Assembly (NCBI GenBank): GCA_963281155.1
Contig: CAUJLY010000003.1
Span: 6,572,001 to 6,636,000 of the forward strand
DNA from: Rhabditophanes sp. KR3021
Taxonomy: Eukaryota > Nematoda > Chromadorea > Rhabditida > Alloionematidae
DNA length: 64,000 bases
Direction: 5' to 3'
This document shows, piece by piece, positions 12,190 to 25,521 of this stretch. Numbering within the stretch: the stretch's first letter is position 1; each line of letters starts with the position of its first letter. The position numbers and the translations under genes are program-made. The notes beneath the pieces are model-generated. The model saw nothing but the letters and a program-made list of their open reading frames with translations. It searched no databases and was not told where the DNA came from.

Positions 12190-15100
12190 TTAATTAATGA
12201 AAATATTGGCTGGACCATTCGTCGGAGTTGCATCTTCGTGGATGGTTTCTTTAACATAGCCAGGCATGAGTTTAAGATACTTGGACGGAACTCGAATCCC
12301 ACACCTTTTGGGCTTATTTTTGACAGCTTCATTTAACTTGGAATAGACCGGTGGATTGTCAAAGTCAATTGCGTATTCTTCACGTGATAATTCATGGGGA
12401 GAAGGTGAATGTTCTTCAGTTGATGAGAGATCTTCGGAGGAGGCAACGGGAGCACCCATTGTAGGGAATTCTTGGATCAATTTTTCTTTTTCTTTGTCAA
12501 GAAAATCTAATTGTTCTACGAATAATTGTCTGGCTGCTTCCATATTCGGTGTAGATTTGGACTTTACTTGAATGCCATCTTTATTTTCATATCTTTCTAG
12601 GTTCATTTTTTGATTGGTTTCGGATAACCGCCTATGTTCGTCTATTCTTCTCAAATTTTCGGAAACCTTTTCAGTTGCATGTTCAATTTCAACTATTTGC
12701 GTAAGAGTAGCTTTGTATTGGCGCAACTTTTCTTCGATCAAAGTTTGTACACAAACGGCTTGCTTATGAACATCTAACAACTGTTCCTGAGCCTGAACAA
12801 CCTGTTGTCTTCTCATGATGCAAGGGGCAAAAATTAAAGCCAAATTGGAAGCAGTCATTCTATTGACACTTTCTTGGTAAGCAACTCTGGCTAGGTGGTA
12901 CATCAATCTGTCAAGAACTACTTTATTGCATTTTGGGAGCAATTCAATCATTACACTTAAGCAACGAGCCCTTTCCATGTAATCTGTTACTTCGGAGACG
13001 TTGATGAAATTCTCATACAATTCATATGTAATGACTGGTTCACAGAGTTCACGGAAAAAAGCTTTAATCAAGGTTGTTACTACGTGAATTGGAACGTCGT
13101 CGAGATTTAAGTGTTCTGGTCCTAAAATTTAAAATAATCAGTTGTTATTAAATCACCAACTAACCATCACAAGCCTCAACTTCCTTCCTCGTCGCCCTAA
13201 CAGTCGTCAGACTTCCTGTCTTCCTATAAATTCCCTCCACAAACAAGGCCCTAACCTCGATATTAATCAACAAAGCATTTAAGATGGGTGGAACAGTCTC
13301 ACTAGCATCCATCAAATACGTCAAAGAAGCTCCGAAGAAGGTCGTAGCTGTGCCTCCATTTTTATTAAACTTCGAACACATATATTTGACCTTAAGATGG
13401 CATTTCTTATGACAGGATAAACGGCAAAGCTCACAAATAAATATCTTTTCAGAATGCCACATGAACTGGTTGCATAATTCGCAGTAAGTTGGAACGTGCA
13501 CTAACTCAGGACGGAAACGATGCCCATTATGAATCGTTATATCGCTCTTTCGTCTCTTTTTCCTCACAGATTTAAAAATACCTCCCTTCTTGCTGACAGT
13601 CTTGCGTTTATCTTGTTCCTGAATAAAATCATTCAAAAAACCCCTGAAAGCATTTACTCCTAAAGTGGTAGGAAACGTAATATTCTCTCGATTAGAAACT
13701 TTGATAAGCAAGCCATCAAAGGTGGTGATAAGATTGTGATATTTCAAAACATTTCCTTCATCTGCCAAAACTGCCTCATACCCAATTAGTTCCATATGAA
13801 ATTCCTTTAAACTTTGCTTAAAAACAGCATCAATCATAGTTTCTCTTTTTTTATTTTGATCAAGCCCATATTGCTTTTTAAAGATGTAAGCAGAAAACAT
13901 CCTCAAATCATCCAAACTCTGAATGACTAAATGCGACGGGTCAGTCTGAGCCTTAGTCTTAGTCAAATTAAAGGTACCATGATTAGCAGGTGTTACCGAG
14001 AAGCCAGTAATTGGCGAAAGAGATGTCCTTGGTGAAGGAACTACTTTGCCCTCAAATGAGGATAAAATAGTACAAGGCGGCTTGGCAATCAAATCACTTC
14101 CTGGAAATATACAATCAATCTCTGCTGCATTAGCTGAGCACTCTTTATGGAAAGATAATTTACAATTGGCGCATTTGCAGGCTTGGACTAGGAGACCAGA
14201 CATGACCTTGTGGCAACGAGCACACACTTCAGACTTGTGAAGTCTTGATAGTTTGAAGGAGTGTCTAATTTTGATGTTTGTCTTCGTGGAAAGAGATTTT
14301 ACCTTTTCTAATGGCAAACCAACTTCAGCATCTCCACTCTCTTCGTCACTAAAGACGATTGTGCTGTTGTCGCTTTTCCTTGTGAGTAAGGCTTTTAGAT
14401 GTTTCTTGGCACGAATGAAATTCATTTTCCTTGATTTAGTCCTATCTTTGCCTGAGTTTTGAGGTTCTAATCTTTGGAGTTGGTCAGATTCTGTGGATGC
14501 AGCTCTCCTTAAAGTCTTTAATTTGGCAGTTGAGGAAGTTGTTGCTATGCTTTGTCTTCTAATAAAATGAACTGTCTCACTAGGTTCTTCTTCAATTAAC
14601 TTTAACTTTGTGTCTTCTAAGACAAACGTGCATTCCAAATCTAGGTCATCCTCTTCCTTTTCATCCAACACGAAATCTTCACACTGATTCAAATAAAAAG
14701 TCGTTCCACTACCATTATCATCATCAACATCCGAGACTTCATTTTCAGAATCTGTAAAAACATCACTGGATCCTTCCGAGGAAGAAGAATGACTGTCAGC
14801 AAACTGTGCCAACGAAGAAGGATCATTCAAATTAAACGTAGGCAAATCAATCTTCTTGATAACACTACCAATCTCAAATTTAAGTTTACCATTCTTCTTC
14901 CCATTCTTCTTGTCATGACTTTTGTTAGGCGGTGGATTTCCATTATAAACAACCTTCCTCATCTCATGATACCTTTTCTCCTGTGCAAATCGCCTCCAAT
15001 TAGATTGAATAACCGTCGCGGCATGATGTTTCTCCAAAATATGCACTTTGACCAAGTAACTTCTACAAGCCGCCTGAAACTCAACAATCCCTGCTCGGAT

Positions 15101-18100
15101 CTTCAAAAAATTCTTCCTCTCCCTAGCAGCTCTCCAAGCTTTCTGCAAATAAATAATATGTTTCAAAATAGTTCGATGCAAATAATCATCCAACACCAAC
15201 TTTTCAGCATCTCTCATAAATATCTTGGTCACTCCGAATTGAATCAACCCATTATCTAGTGAAGTCATGGATCTCATGAACTTAATCACATCATTTTTAT
15301 CCGACTTATTTCCCTTGTCCAACAGGATCCGATACTGGAGGACGAAAGTTTCATACTCCATTCGTACCGAGTAACCTGCCCTTCTTATACGGACTGTTTC
15401 AAGCATGCCAGTGTATCTTAATTGCCTCAGGATAATGTTGTCATCGAAAAAGTCAGGAATCTATAAATAGAACATAAATAATTATTGAGCGTATATTTGT
15501 CAAGTAAAAGGACAATCAATAGGTAATATACCAATCCTTATCAATTTTTTAATCACCTTTTCGTTGTTTGATTTCACACAACGGATGAAGAAGGGGGTGG
15601 CTGTTGCTAAGGTTTTCATTAGGCGAGACAAACTATAGTCGAATTGTTTTGATACGGAAGAAGGTTTGTTGGTGATAGGTTTGCGGCCGTACATTTCTTT
15701 CACTGCTTGCAAGGAGCGTAGGTTTAGTTGTCTTTCTACACGCGGTTTGCAGCTTTGTTTTCTTGCTTTGTTGACGATTGTTTTGAAAACGGAAGTGTCG
15801 CAGAAATCAGGCACTATATCCATAGACAAATCTCCTCTTAAGAATTGATTCAAAGTGGAGTCACTGCATCTCCTAATTATGGCCTTATCCTGAGCATTAA
15901 TAGGCAATAATCTATCAACTGACTCCGACCTCTTGGGCCCTTTCAGCATCATCCTAAACCCATTCATCGCTCTAAAGGCATTCTTAACCAAATTCCACCT
16001 ATAAATAGCAACTGGGTCATCTCCAACCAATTCTCTCACGAATGAAGATTTACTGTTCTTAAATACCATCACCACATACAATCGCATCAAATCTTTATTC
16101 TTTTCCCTAAAACCCTCGATTTGGTACTTCACTTTTCCTGCATAATGAGCTACTATAAAAGCATCTTCTTTTTTGTGAGGAATCTCGTAGTAGTCGTTGT
16201 TTTTGAGGAACGTATTCAGTTTTTCTAGCATCGATAAGTTTGTGCCGTTGTTGATGTTGCTTTCTTCGTCTATTAGACGGAGAATGCCGTAGGGCTTAGC
16301 TTGGAATAAATGGACACACTCTGTATTATCAGTGTATTCGATGTTGGTCCAAGAAATATTTTCTTTCAGATATTCTTCTTGTTCGAATTCGAAGATATGT
16401 TGATTGAAGTAGGCTTGGAGGTGTTCATTCGCGTAGTTGATGCATAACTGTTCGAATGAATTTAGTTTGCCGCCGATGTCTTCGAAGCCGAAGATGTCTA
16501 AGATACCTATGTAAAAGCCTTTCTTGCCTAAACGAACATTAACATTAATTAATGAAAAAGTCCTTACCCAAAGTAGCCTCCTTCTTCAACAAAGCCTGAT
16601 TCATCTTCAGCACAATCCAATGAAACAACGCATTATACAAACATTTAGCCATCGCATGCCTCGTATTAATAGCCTCCTCGATTGTATATCTAGTAATCAA
16701 AGTTTCATTCCTCAACATAGTCCTTCTCATCGTCAAAGCCTGCAACAATTGCTTATCTTTCAAATCCAACAGCTCCGTAATCTTCCCCAACGTATCCTCA
16801 TTCTCAATATAGGCATTCTCATCCGAATGGTACCCACTCCTTTTGATAAACCTTACATTTCCAAGCAACAAAACCCCCGACAAAACGGACCAGATCTTGT
16901 GTTGAGTGGCAGGCGTGAAGCCCACTGCTTCCATCGAATGTCTCAATCTATTAAACTCGGCTTTTGCATTGATTGATTCACAAGTAAAAGGGTCATTCTG
17001 GTTAAGGTAATGGTAATCTTGGATGTTAAGCAGATGACAGTTAGCTCTTTCTTCTGGCGTACAACCTTCGAGTAGATAATAAAAGACGTGATAATTGCGT
17101 TCACCAACGGCTTGACTGATGATACGGGACTTTTCTAATAAATAAATTTCTACATTAGCCCCAGAGATCATGCCGTTTTCCCGGTAATTTACTTTGATAA
17201 ATTTGCCGAAACGGGAAGAGTTGTTGTTTTGGATGGTGACGGCGTTGCCGAAGGCTTCGAGGACGGGACCAGCTGATAGCAGAGTTTGTTCGATGCTTGT
17301 GCCGGTGGTGGATCCTTTTTGGGATAGAGTTGTTAGATGGTGCAGGAGGAAATTAGTTGATTCGGTCTTGCCGGAACCTACAATTAAGTTAGTTTATTTA
17401 AGTGATACTCAGTTGTAGGGTATACCTGATTCTCCAGATATCACTACGCATTGGCTTTCCTTAACTCGCAACATATTGTGATAAGTAATATCAGCTATGG
17501 CAAAAATGTGCGGAGGCATCGTGGCCGATCTCTTGGACCCACAAAACATCCTCGCATATTTGGGATTGTAAATAGGGAAAAAGGAGAAAGGATTGACGGC
17601 GACGAGTATTGGTCCTATATATGTATAAATGTGTTTGGAGACGAAACGATCGCGTAAATTATCCAGTAAAGCTTGTTCAGTTAATTCTGGAAGCATACAT
17701 AAATCTTGGTATTCTTTGTTTTGGGATTGTGCTAGGAATTTGGCTAGGAAAGTGTCGATGGTAGAGCAGTTTTCGGCGGAAACGAAGTTGACCACACTTT
17801 GCTTGGGACGGGAGTTTTTGGTTCGAAGGACTAGACGGTGTTGGGGGATTGAAGGGTCGGGGTCATTTTCACTTAGAGAGACTATGGTATTCCACAAGGA
17901 TTGGATAGCTATTGGGTATTCGCCCAGGTCTACTCGGCGTTCTTTGAAAGTACGTCCGTCCAAACTGCCCATCGTTTCATATAATTCGTATTCTGATAAT
18001 TTAGTGCCTTTTAATTCTAAAATGATTTGGTTAATTAGTAATTGAGGTGGCGTTTATTTACCTGCAACAGATTCAATAGTCTTTTCGATTAACTCCTCCG

Positions 18101-18305
18101 TCGTATTCCTCTTATGAAAGCGAAAAGAAATTTTATGTCCTTTATTTTCGGGATTAAATGAATGTACATAAACTGTAACCTTAGACTGAACAATAGTATC
18201 ATCAGGCGCAGCTATAGTAAGAGCTCTCTTTGGAAAGACTGACAAGTGGGGATTGCCACTGGAGGTGAATCCAGTATTAGCGGCCGAGATCGAGTCGAAG
18301 GACAT
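12190..18305 (-). CDS. Class IX unconventional myosin with C1 and RhoGAP domains
   Basis: Six exons (18062-18305, 17426-18016, 16568-17377, 15557-16527, 13165-15460, 12190-13121) join with matching phases into 1,947 residues. Order: an N-terminal RA domain (about 1-90); motor head with P-loop GESGSGKTEST spanning the exon 2/3 junction, relay-type DIFGFEDI and LRQLRYTGMLETVRIRRAGY; a neck with IQ motifs (IQSNWRRFAQEKRYHE); an acidic linker; two C1-like Cys/His domains (CARCHKVMSGLLVQAC and CELCNQFMWHSEKIFICELC); then a RhoGAP domain with arginine finger EGIYRKTGS and a Ser/Glu-rich tail. Class IX myosins are single-headed motors that inactivate Rho. Architecture and length fit C. elegans HUM-7 and vertebrate MYO9. 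Confidence 0.95.
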
Positions 18306-19900
18306 GGCTTTTGGTAAAAGGTTGGTGGAGTTTAAAGAAGGAATTTTGAATTGAGAGTTTGTTTAATAAATACTGCCTTGGAGTTAGATTATTTGTTAAT
18401 TAGTTTGAATGTAGTCGAATTAATTTGGTAGATCAAATCATATACAGGAACATTAAAAGATGCTAAATAAGTTACCCCGAAAATTGATCAAAAGGGGCAC
18501 CAAACTAAAAAAAAGAGTTAACAAAGCGATAATAAAAAGAAAAAAGCAAAACGGCTAAATTATTCCCAACTAATATCTTCTGCCACCTAACAACAACCTC
18601 TCTTATCTAATCCAGTAACATCTATTTTTTACGTGTCTTAACAAAAATACTTATCAAAATGAAAAGGTAACTCTGATTTTTTGCTGGCAAATGGTGACAA
18701 AACAAACACACCTGATCCTTTTTTAATAGGATAAATGGAATATAATATAGATTAATGAGTGATGCTGTTATGTTATTATCTTTTGACGAAATGATCAATT
18801 AGCCACTACCTCAACTACTTTCGATTGGTTCAATTTTTGATTCTAAAAAATGTATTTGTATGTTATAATAATCAAAAGTGAATCTTTTTAGATATAGATT
18901 ATATAGAAAAATGAAATTATATTGACAATAAAATAATATAGAAAAGTTGGTTTGTGGATATAATATAATCAGAAGTCAATATTATAAAATTATAGTATAT
19001 AATATTTAACTGGATAATAATGGGGCTTGAATGTATGTGTTTCTTTGTGTTGCTACCTCTTTTCTCTTTCTTTTTTTATAAAATATATGTTATATCTTTA
19101 ATAGTAGGACTAAGATAAAGGTGGTGATGATGCTAATTGTGTCTGCAGTACCAAAAATTTGGAAAGCAAGCTTTCTCGACAACAAAATTAGATGAATGAT
19201 GGTATGTGAGTGTCAGGGTGTAGATTATGTATTTTCAAAATTATTTTAACTGACTCGCTCGTTTTTTTGGTGGATCAAAAAGAATATATATGAATATATA
19301 TCAAAAGAGCCATCGGGTGCGGTTGCGTTGATCTTTCGTTAAGTGTGGTGTTGGCGTGAAGAATTTAAAGAAGAAGAAAGCACATGTACATAGATATGAC
19401 TTGAGTTTGACTTTTCATTGGGAAGAGTCAGAAGGTAACCGGCCAGATAAAAGTATATGTATAAAATCTTGTATATCTTTATCTCCAAGAGGCAATTCTT
19501 ATTTTTAAGGTACCCATCTCTATATTGTCTCCTCAGCAAATTTGTCATCGAAAAAATTAACATTTTTATTTTGGGTTGAGGCGACACATTATTTAAGATA
19601 TATTTTATTGCCGTTGGTATTAATACTAAAGTATCTTGTAGGCTGCAGCTTTTTTGAGTTAAAGTTAATAGGAGAGAGTTAATGAGTCAATTAAAAAATG
19701 AAGTTTATGCCAACTTTTATTTATTATCTTCCCACCCAATATTTCCTTGTAAATGTCATTTGCTTTGTATGACCATTTAAATAAGCGCAATAACATCTTC
19801 TCCCCAAAGAACAAATAAAAGTGATTAAAAAAAGCAAACACCGAGCGAATCTAAAAACTTAGCTTTCAGGAGGATCTGTCAAAAATAAAAATTCCCAAAA
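18306..19900. other. Myosin upstream intergenic region
   Basis: About 1.6 kb of AT-rich DNA between the myosin start and the candidate peptide gene. I see no convincing ORF; the minus ORF at 19339-19587 is low-complexity and has no splice or start support. It is likely to hold the myosin promoter. Confidence 0.4.
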
Positions 19901-20141
19901 ATGTGTGAACTTATGATGGTGCACTTTATCATGACTTTGTGTGCTTTCTTGCAGTTTTCGTGCATTATTTGTGTACCAAATTGTCCGGTATGAATCAAAA
20001 ATTTCACACACTCACTTTATGTTGATGTTCAAGTGATTAAAGATTGTTGTGTCATAAGATATGATATATTTAATTTCTCAATTTCTATAATGTTGACCTT
20101 TTGTTTTTTTTGGGTAGGAAGATGGTTGGAATTGTAAATAG
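19901..20141 (+). CDS. Candidate 36-residue secreted Cys-containing peptide
   Basis: Exon 1 (19901-19987) encodes 29 residues with a hydrophobic core (MVHFIMTLCAFLQFSCIIC) followed by VPNCP. A GTATGA donor at 19988 and a strong pyrimidine-tract acceptor (TTTTTTTTGGGTAG) lead to exon 2 (20118-20141), adding EDGWNCK and a stop. An AATAAA lies about 17 bp after the stop. The product would be a signal peptide plus a short peptide with two cysteines spaced CPEDGWNC, able to form one disulfide ring as in many cyclic neuropeptides. No family is recognised. Without splicing, exon 1 stops one codon after the donor. The small size makes this a candidate only. Confidence 0.4.
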
Positions 20142-20224
20142 TATATTTGTTTGTCAAAATAAACACAAGAGGATATTGATCAAAATTTATTTGTCAGAGA
20201 AGACACACTTTATTTATACATGAT

Positions 20225-21216
20225 TTAAGCTTTTACTGGTTCACGTTCATCGACGTAAGGGTCTTCTGGATGTCCGATAAGGAATTCATGCAAGAAAATT
20301 CTTTGTCTGTTCATTTGAGTATTAATTTTGGTGATGTCGTCAGCAGTAAGATCGAAATCAAACAACGAGCAATTTTCCTTAACTCTAGCGGGATTGACAC
20401 TCTTTGGAATGACACAAATTCCTCTTTTCAGCAGCCATTTGAGCAAAACTTGCGCATTGCTTTTGCCAACTCTCTCAGCGATCGTGAAAAGTTCACTGCT
20501 TTTTTGGTCCAACACAGCTGGATCTTCTTTCCACTCAAGAGCAGTGTAAGCTCTTCTTCCTGGACTAGTCAAAGAAGCATAAGAGGTGAAGGTAATTCCC
20601 TTTGATAAGCAATAATCAAAAATGGCATCTTGTTGCAACAAGATGTTGCATTCGTTTTGAACGTTGTGGACGGGCACTTTTCCATGATCCATTACATTTT
20701 GGATTTGTTTGAGACTGACGTTGGATAAGCCGATGGCGCGAGTTAGTTTTTTTTGGTAAACTCCTTCCATTCCTTTCCAGGTGTCAAGGAGGGTGGTTTG
20801 TTTGTCGTGTTGCCAGTCGGCGGTCATGGACCCTGGAATATGGACGAGGTACAAGTCTACGTAGTCGAGTTGGAGTCTTTTCAGAGATTCTCTAAGGGCT
20901 GGTTCGACGTCGCATTCGCGATTAGAAGTGCACCAAAGTTTAGTGGTCAAGAAGATGTCTTCGCGTTTAAGGGAACCATCTTTAAAGTGTTTTTGTAGGA
21001 CTTCTCCGATTTCAGCTTCATTCTCATAAAGAGTAGCAGTGTCGATAAGTTTGTAGCCATTGGCTAAAGCAGCTTCGACTGAGGTGCGAATTTCTTCGGG
21101 TTTGGACTAAAAGGTAACTAATAAAAATAGCTGGGAATATTCAAACGTACCAACCAGGTTCCGAGGCCAAGTTGGGGCATTTCAACGCCATTTGTAAATT
21201 TAACTGTAGTGTTCAT
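20225..21216 (-). CDS. Aldo-keto reductase
   Basis: Exons 21151-21216 and 20225-21106 give 315 residues, a typical AKR length. These NADPH-dependent enzymes reduce aldehydes and ketones in the cytosol. The N-terminus has the usual MPQLGLGTW. The catalytic tetrad is visible: Asp and Tyr in LIDTATLYENE, Lys in TTKLW and His in LVHIPG. Cofactor-binding motifs IGLSNVS and VIPKSVNPARVKEN are present, and the protein ends near GHPEDPYVDE. The 54-bp intron falls right after GTWL. Nothing is missing, so it should be an active enzyme; the substrate cannot be told. Confidence 0.92.
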
Positions 21217-22366
21217 ATCAGTAAGCTTCTAAAATGATATTATGTATTACTAAAAAATCCTTCTTCTTATATACGAATAGATAGATCTGGAAATGGTTGA
21301 TAAGTTATCAAGTAAAATATATAAAATTAGAAAATGTATTTATTTTGGTGTCATCCTTATGGCGATCCGTAACGATTTACATACAAAGTAACCACAAAAT
21401 GGGTGTAATTGTATTAACTTTGTTAAATTATAAAGACAGAGTGATATCATCATCTCTTTAATTTAGAAAAACTAAAATTGACAAAGTTTTTGATCATTTT
21501 ATAAAGTTATTGATAAGAAAGGTATTTAAAAATGCAAAATATGAAGTAATTGTGTAAAAAGTGGTGTTAATTGTGATTAAAGAAAATGTGCAAAGTACTC
21601 GATAATTGGAATGTGAAGAGTTGATTTGTCGCAAAATAAATGTTATTTTAAAAAGAATATTGAGTTTCAAAATGACGGAAGTGACACGTAGTAAATTTTT
21701 TACATTTTTTACAATTTCATAGAACCTTTTGTAAAGAATTATCTGAAGAGGAAATAATATTATAAGACGTGTAAAGAAAGTTGTGGAAGAAAAGTTTAGT
21801 TTTATATTTGGATTACTTATTTTGAACTCTGTACTTAATGTGTAAATAAAAAGTTATTTATTTAAGTGATACTATTTAAAGGGTAATCGTATTTCTATTC
21901 AAAGGGTATACAAATCATAAAGTTCATTAAATTATAAGGCTATATATGTGGTAAATAATTATAGGTGCAGTTTAATAGTGTATAATAACAAATTAAAAAT
22001 GTTGATATTGAAGATATAAACAATATCTGATGTAATTTGATTGAAATTGTAATCCAACTTATTCCAATAAAAATACCACAAATACGACCCATATTGTTAC
22101 AATTTTAAGTCACTCTTAATATTGTGCATGAGACTATGACGAAAAACAAAACGAAGGAGACAAATAATAGCCCTATAATAAATTACATCTTGTTATAAAC
22201 TCAAAGTATCTTAATAATGTACTTATTCTAATTTCTTTGCCTAATGATGACAAACAAGCATTGCCTTGTTAATAGTAAACGTATTAATTGATGTTTTTAA
22301 AAGCTTTGTATACACGTTTATTAAATAATTAATTCAGTTTTCCCTCAATGAGGAGTTTTCACCGTG
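21217..22366. other. Intergenic, AT-rich
   Basis: No ORF or repeat that I can support. It is the shared upstream flank of the reductase and downstream flank of the RING gene, both on the minus strand. Confidence 0.4.
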
Positions 22367-22837
22367 TTACAAATTTGGCTGATATTTGAAATGAACGCTC
22401 CCCTCTTTTTCGTGGTGTCGGAACAATTCAGCTTTGACACACGAATCTTCGGTATAAAAATCAGACTTAATGGCATATATTGAAATTCTACATTCTGCAC
22501 AAACGTGTATATTGTGTTGAATCATTTTAGTCATGCAATTGAAGCAAACTGTGTGATTACAATGTCCGCTAATTGCGAATCCACATTTAATTTCCTCCTC
22601 TTTATCAAAGCAAATAGGACACTCGAAGTTTGATGTCCTTTCCTTCGTTTCCCCCATCGATTCTTGAATGCTGGGTAACTCAAGTCCATACAGCATTTCA
22701 TTCTCTTCATCCAGCCATCTTTTTTCCCTTTCCATGCATAGACTTATGTGAGTCGCTTGTTCTAATGGATTATTTGTAATAAACGGGTCTCTGCAAACAT
22801 AGCAATTATTTAGAATAGCTTCAGCGAGAGCTTCCAT
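22367..22837 (-). CDS. Small RING-finger protein
   Basis: Single exon, 156 residues. Two Cys/His modules are visible. The first (residues 12-33) is NCYVCRDPF ... THISLC, a C-x2-C ... H-x3-C arrangement like a UBZ-type finger. The second is a RING-like domain: FECPICFDKEEEIKC, then GHCNHTVCFNCMTKM, then HVCAECR. A basic tail follows. Such proteins are usually E3 ubiquitin ligases, and a UBZ would add ubiquitin binding. The ligase role is inferred from the fold only. No named ortholog recognised. Confidence 0.7.
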   Translation of the reverse strand: MEALAEAILNNCYVCRDPFITNNPLEQATHISLCMEREKRWLDEENEMLYGLELPSIQESMGETKERTSNFECPICFDKEEEIKCGFAISGHCNHTVCFNCMTKMIQHNIHVCAECRISIYAIKSDFYTEDSCVKAELFRHHEKEGSVHFKYQPNL

Positions 22838-23313
22838 CTTGAGCAGCTACGAATAAAAAACTATTGTATGAATAAAAACGATCGCTTTAAATGCTAGTGA
22901 CAACCATCAAAATAAACCATACTAAGAAATATACCAATCATAATAGCCGATTTGTTTGTAAATATAATTGTTTTAGAAATGGTTTATTGGAAAGTGCTTA
23001 GTTGTTAGATAGAGGCAGCTATCATCTCCACATTTGCATCATACAATAACAAATTGAAAGCACGTAAAAATAACCAAAACATTGGTATTCTTCATCTTTG
23101 GTATGTCTTTGCGAGCAACATAATTGTTTTACAGCAGGTAAGTCACTAAAAAGGTCTCTTGTAAGCAAATTTCAAATCAGGTACATCTTAGAGCGATTTG
23201 CACTGGTAAAACAAGTCTTTATATTTTTGATTAGTTTGATCAAGCTGAAAGTACCTTTTTTAATAATCAAAGCTTCAATAGACATAAAAAAGTCCAAATC
23301 TACAAAAAGATTA

Positions 23314-23385
23314 AGGGGACACCCGGGTTCGAACCAGGGACCTCACGATCTGCAATCGCATGCTCTACCACTGAGCTATATCCCC
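23314..23385 (-). tRNA. tRNA-Cys (GCA)
   Basis: 72 nt on the minus strand. The acceptor stem is GGGGATA with TGTCCCC, the D arm is GCTCAGTGGTAGAGC, the anticodon stem-loop GCGATTGCAGATCGT carries GCA, and the T arm is CCTGGTTCGAACCCGGG. The intact A and B boxes match the eukaryotic tRNA-Cys consensus. No intron. It appears functional. Confidence 0.95.
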
Positions 23386-24014
23386 CGTGAATATTATGTG
23401 GAAGGAGAAAAGAATTTACCCCTCTAATTATTGTCTTGAATAAATATGTGTACATTGCAACTAACCACCTCATTTATGATGACTCTGAACTGTCATCTAA
23501 ATTCAACTCTATGTTTGGTAAATAAACCAACTACGAAATTTATTTAGCAAGCGCAGTTTATTAATAAAGATGATCAGTTTAGAATTTGATGAAATAGGAA
23601 GGCAATCTAATGTGAGCCCAAATATACTTACTCTTTTAAATTAAATTTTTTTAGATTTATTTTAAGCACTAACTTTTATAAGTACTATATTAATGGAGAC
23701 CATCCTTATTAATAATAACCTAGTCAATATGCGTTGGACTCTTATATAAGTCCATTTATTATTAGCAATAAAATGCAGATTTAGTTTTGTAAGTCTTCGT
23801 ATTGCAACGCATATTAAATTAAGCATATTCAGTCTATTCTGCAAACAGCTTATTCTATTTTTGTATAAAGTTGTGTTATTATGATTTCTACAAAAAACAA
23901 TACATGTATCAAGCACTGAGCATAAATCACGTATATGAAAAATGCATCCCAAAATTTAGGCAATTGCTAAGCTTTTCGAATTTAGCTAAGAAAAACTATT
24001 CTATAGTAAATAAT
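23386..24014. other. Intergenic; unclear minus ORF
   Basis: No gene I can support. A 96-codon minus ORF (23662-23952) next to the dead retroelement is rich in Ile, Leu and Asn, with no recognisable domain. Confidence 0.3.
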
Positions 24015-24800
24015 CTCAGCTGCAAGTAGGCTTCCGGAAGAACTTTATCACTGCCGACAACATTTTAAGTTTTAGGTTGTTGGTGGAAAGTGTTATGAGT
24101 ACAAAGTTAACGTCTTCATGGTGTTTCTGGGCTTCAAAAAAAACATTCGATCTAATCTCACGGCAACATTTATTCGCCAATCTAAGTTATTTTGGATTTG
24201 AAGAGAAATGGGTCAAAATAATTGCCGAGCTTTATAAGATTCCAAGCTCTTCTACAACTACCTCGGTCACATCATTAATGTCAACTCTGAGGTCAAACAA
24301 GGCGATTGTCTTAGCCCAAGACTGCTCACTATTCTAATTCAATATGTGATGTGCAAAGCTAGAAGATTACTGCAATGATAATTAACAACAGAAAATTGGA
24401 AAATATCGCATATGCAGATGACTTAGTTCTAATTGCCAAGAACAGCAAGGATCTTAGAGAAGGTTGGACAACTTTTCAAAAAAATCCAAAGAAGTAAATT
24501 TGATACTAAACTTCAGCAAATGCAAAATGATGAGTTCAACTACCAAGAAAGGTCCACTATCAACTTGCAAGGTGAACATCTTCGGCACTGTTTTAGAAGA
24601 AGTGGAGTCCTATGAGTATCTTGGTCAAATCACCTACAACAAAAACAAGAATTCGATGAGATACGAGCTCAGCCACCGCATAGTGAAATTCTGAAAGGCA
24701 TATGACGCTAACAAAAAAAGATGCTTGGTGAAAAGAGGTTAACTCTGAAGCTGAAAGTCGAGGTATACAAATCTTGCGTCAGACCGGTTCTAACAAAAGA
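24015..24800 (+). mobile_element. Decayed non-LTR retrotransposon reverse transcriptase
   Basis: Reverse transcriptase pieces occur in order with stops and frame changes. CFRKNFITADNILSFR resembles the GFRK-x-ST-x-D block. A KTFDLISRQHLFANLSYFGF block follows, then KLENIAYADDLVLIAKNSKD carrying the catalytic YADD near 24410-24430, then NLILNFSKCKMM, SYEYLGQITYN and KLKVEVYKSCVRPVL. The order fits LINE-type RTs, possibly RTE or CR1 related. No endonuclease, 3' tail or target-site duplication can be defined. The copy is inactive. Confidence 0.8.
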
Positions 24801-25521
24801 TATATGATAATAATCATTCATAAAGTATGTACGTATTTGTTCTTCTTTTTGTTTAATTATATAAAAAGAAATATTAATAAACTGTCGATGCAATTGTGTT
24901 TTCGGATGCTGAGGGCACTTCTTTTTTTGATTTATTGGAATGTTGCGTTTATAAATTTATGTTGAGATTGACATCTCTTTTTAAAATTTATTCATTCCAA
25001 CTATATTTTTGTTAAATTTATTTAAGAAGATATATATTTTTTGATCTATCATCAGATTGATTTTTTTGCTAACCTCAAATTGTGATCATAGGTGGTGTGT
25101 TTTGGGTGATGGCAACTATCACATGTTGCATTACTTTTTGATGTAAATATTGTTGATTGAATTTTTTATAAAAGATTTCATTATTATTATGAGACGAAAG
25201 GCTATGTGAACATCCTTTTGTCAGGAACGTGTCATGGCGTATCCTTTACCTCTTTTATTTTTGATCATTACGTCAATAGATGCGGTCATAGGTACTTCTT
25301 ATTTTACTCTTTTAAATTTCCTGAAACTTTTTATATAAATGTGTTACAAATTTTGCTGCTATGATTATGTCCGAGACTTTTATTTGTGATATTGTTATTC
25401 AAATTTAGATGCCCTCCTCTTTCGAAAAGACCTTTTGACATTTTCAATAACAAAACAACAGATTAGCAAATTTATATCATTTTTGACTTTCACTATTTAA
25501 TTCTTTTTAGTTTGTAATAAA
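24801..25521. other. Intergenic
   Basis: AT-rich DNA between the dead retroelement and the secreted-protein gene. A short ORF near 25234 (MAYPLPLLFLIITSIDAVIG) looks like a signal peptide, but I found no exon to join to it. Confidence 0.3.

Noticed and set aside
13556..17972. Several plus-strand ORFs across the myosin locus
   Set aside because: They are antisense shadows of conserved motor, C1 and linker exons.
19339..19587. Minus-strand ORF upstream of myosin
   Set aside because: Low-complexity translation, no splice partner and no recognisable domain.
23098..23427. Plus-strand ORF of 109 codons
   Set aside because: It runs antisense through the tRNA-Cys gene and has no coding character.
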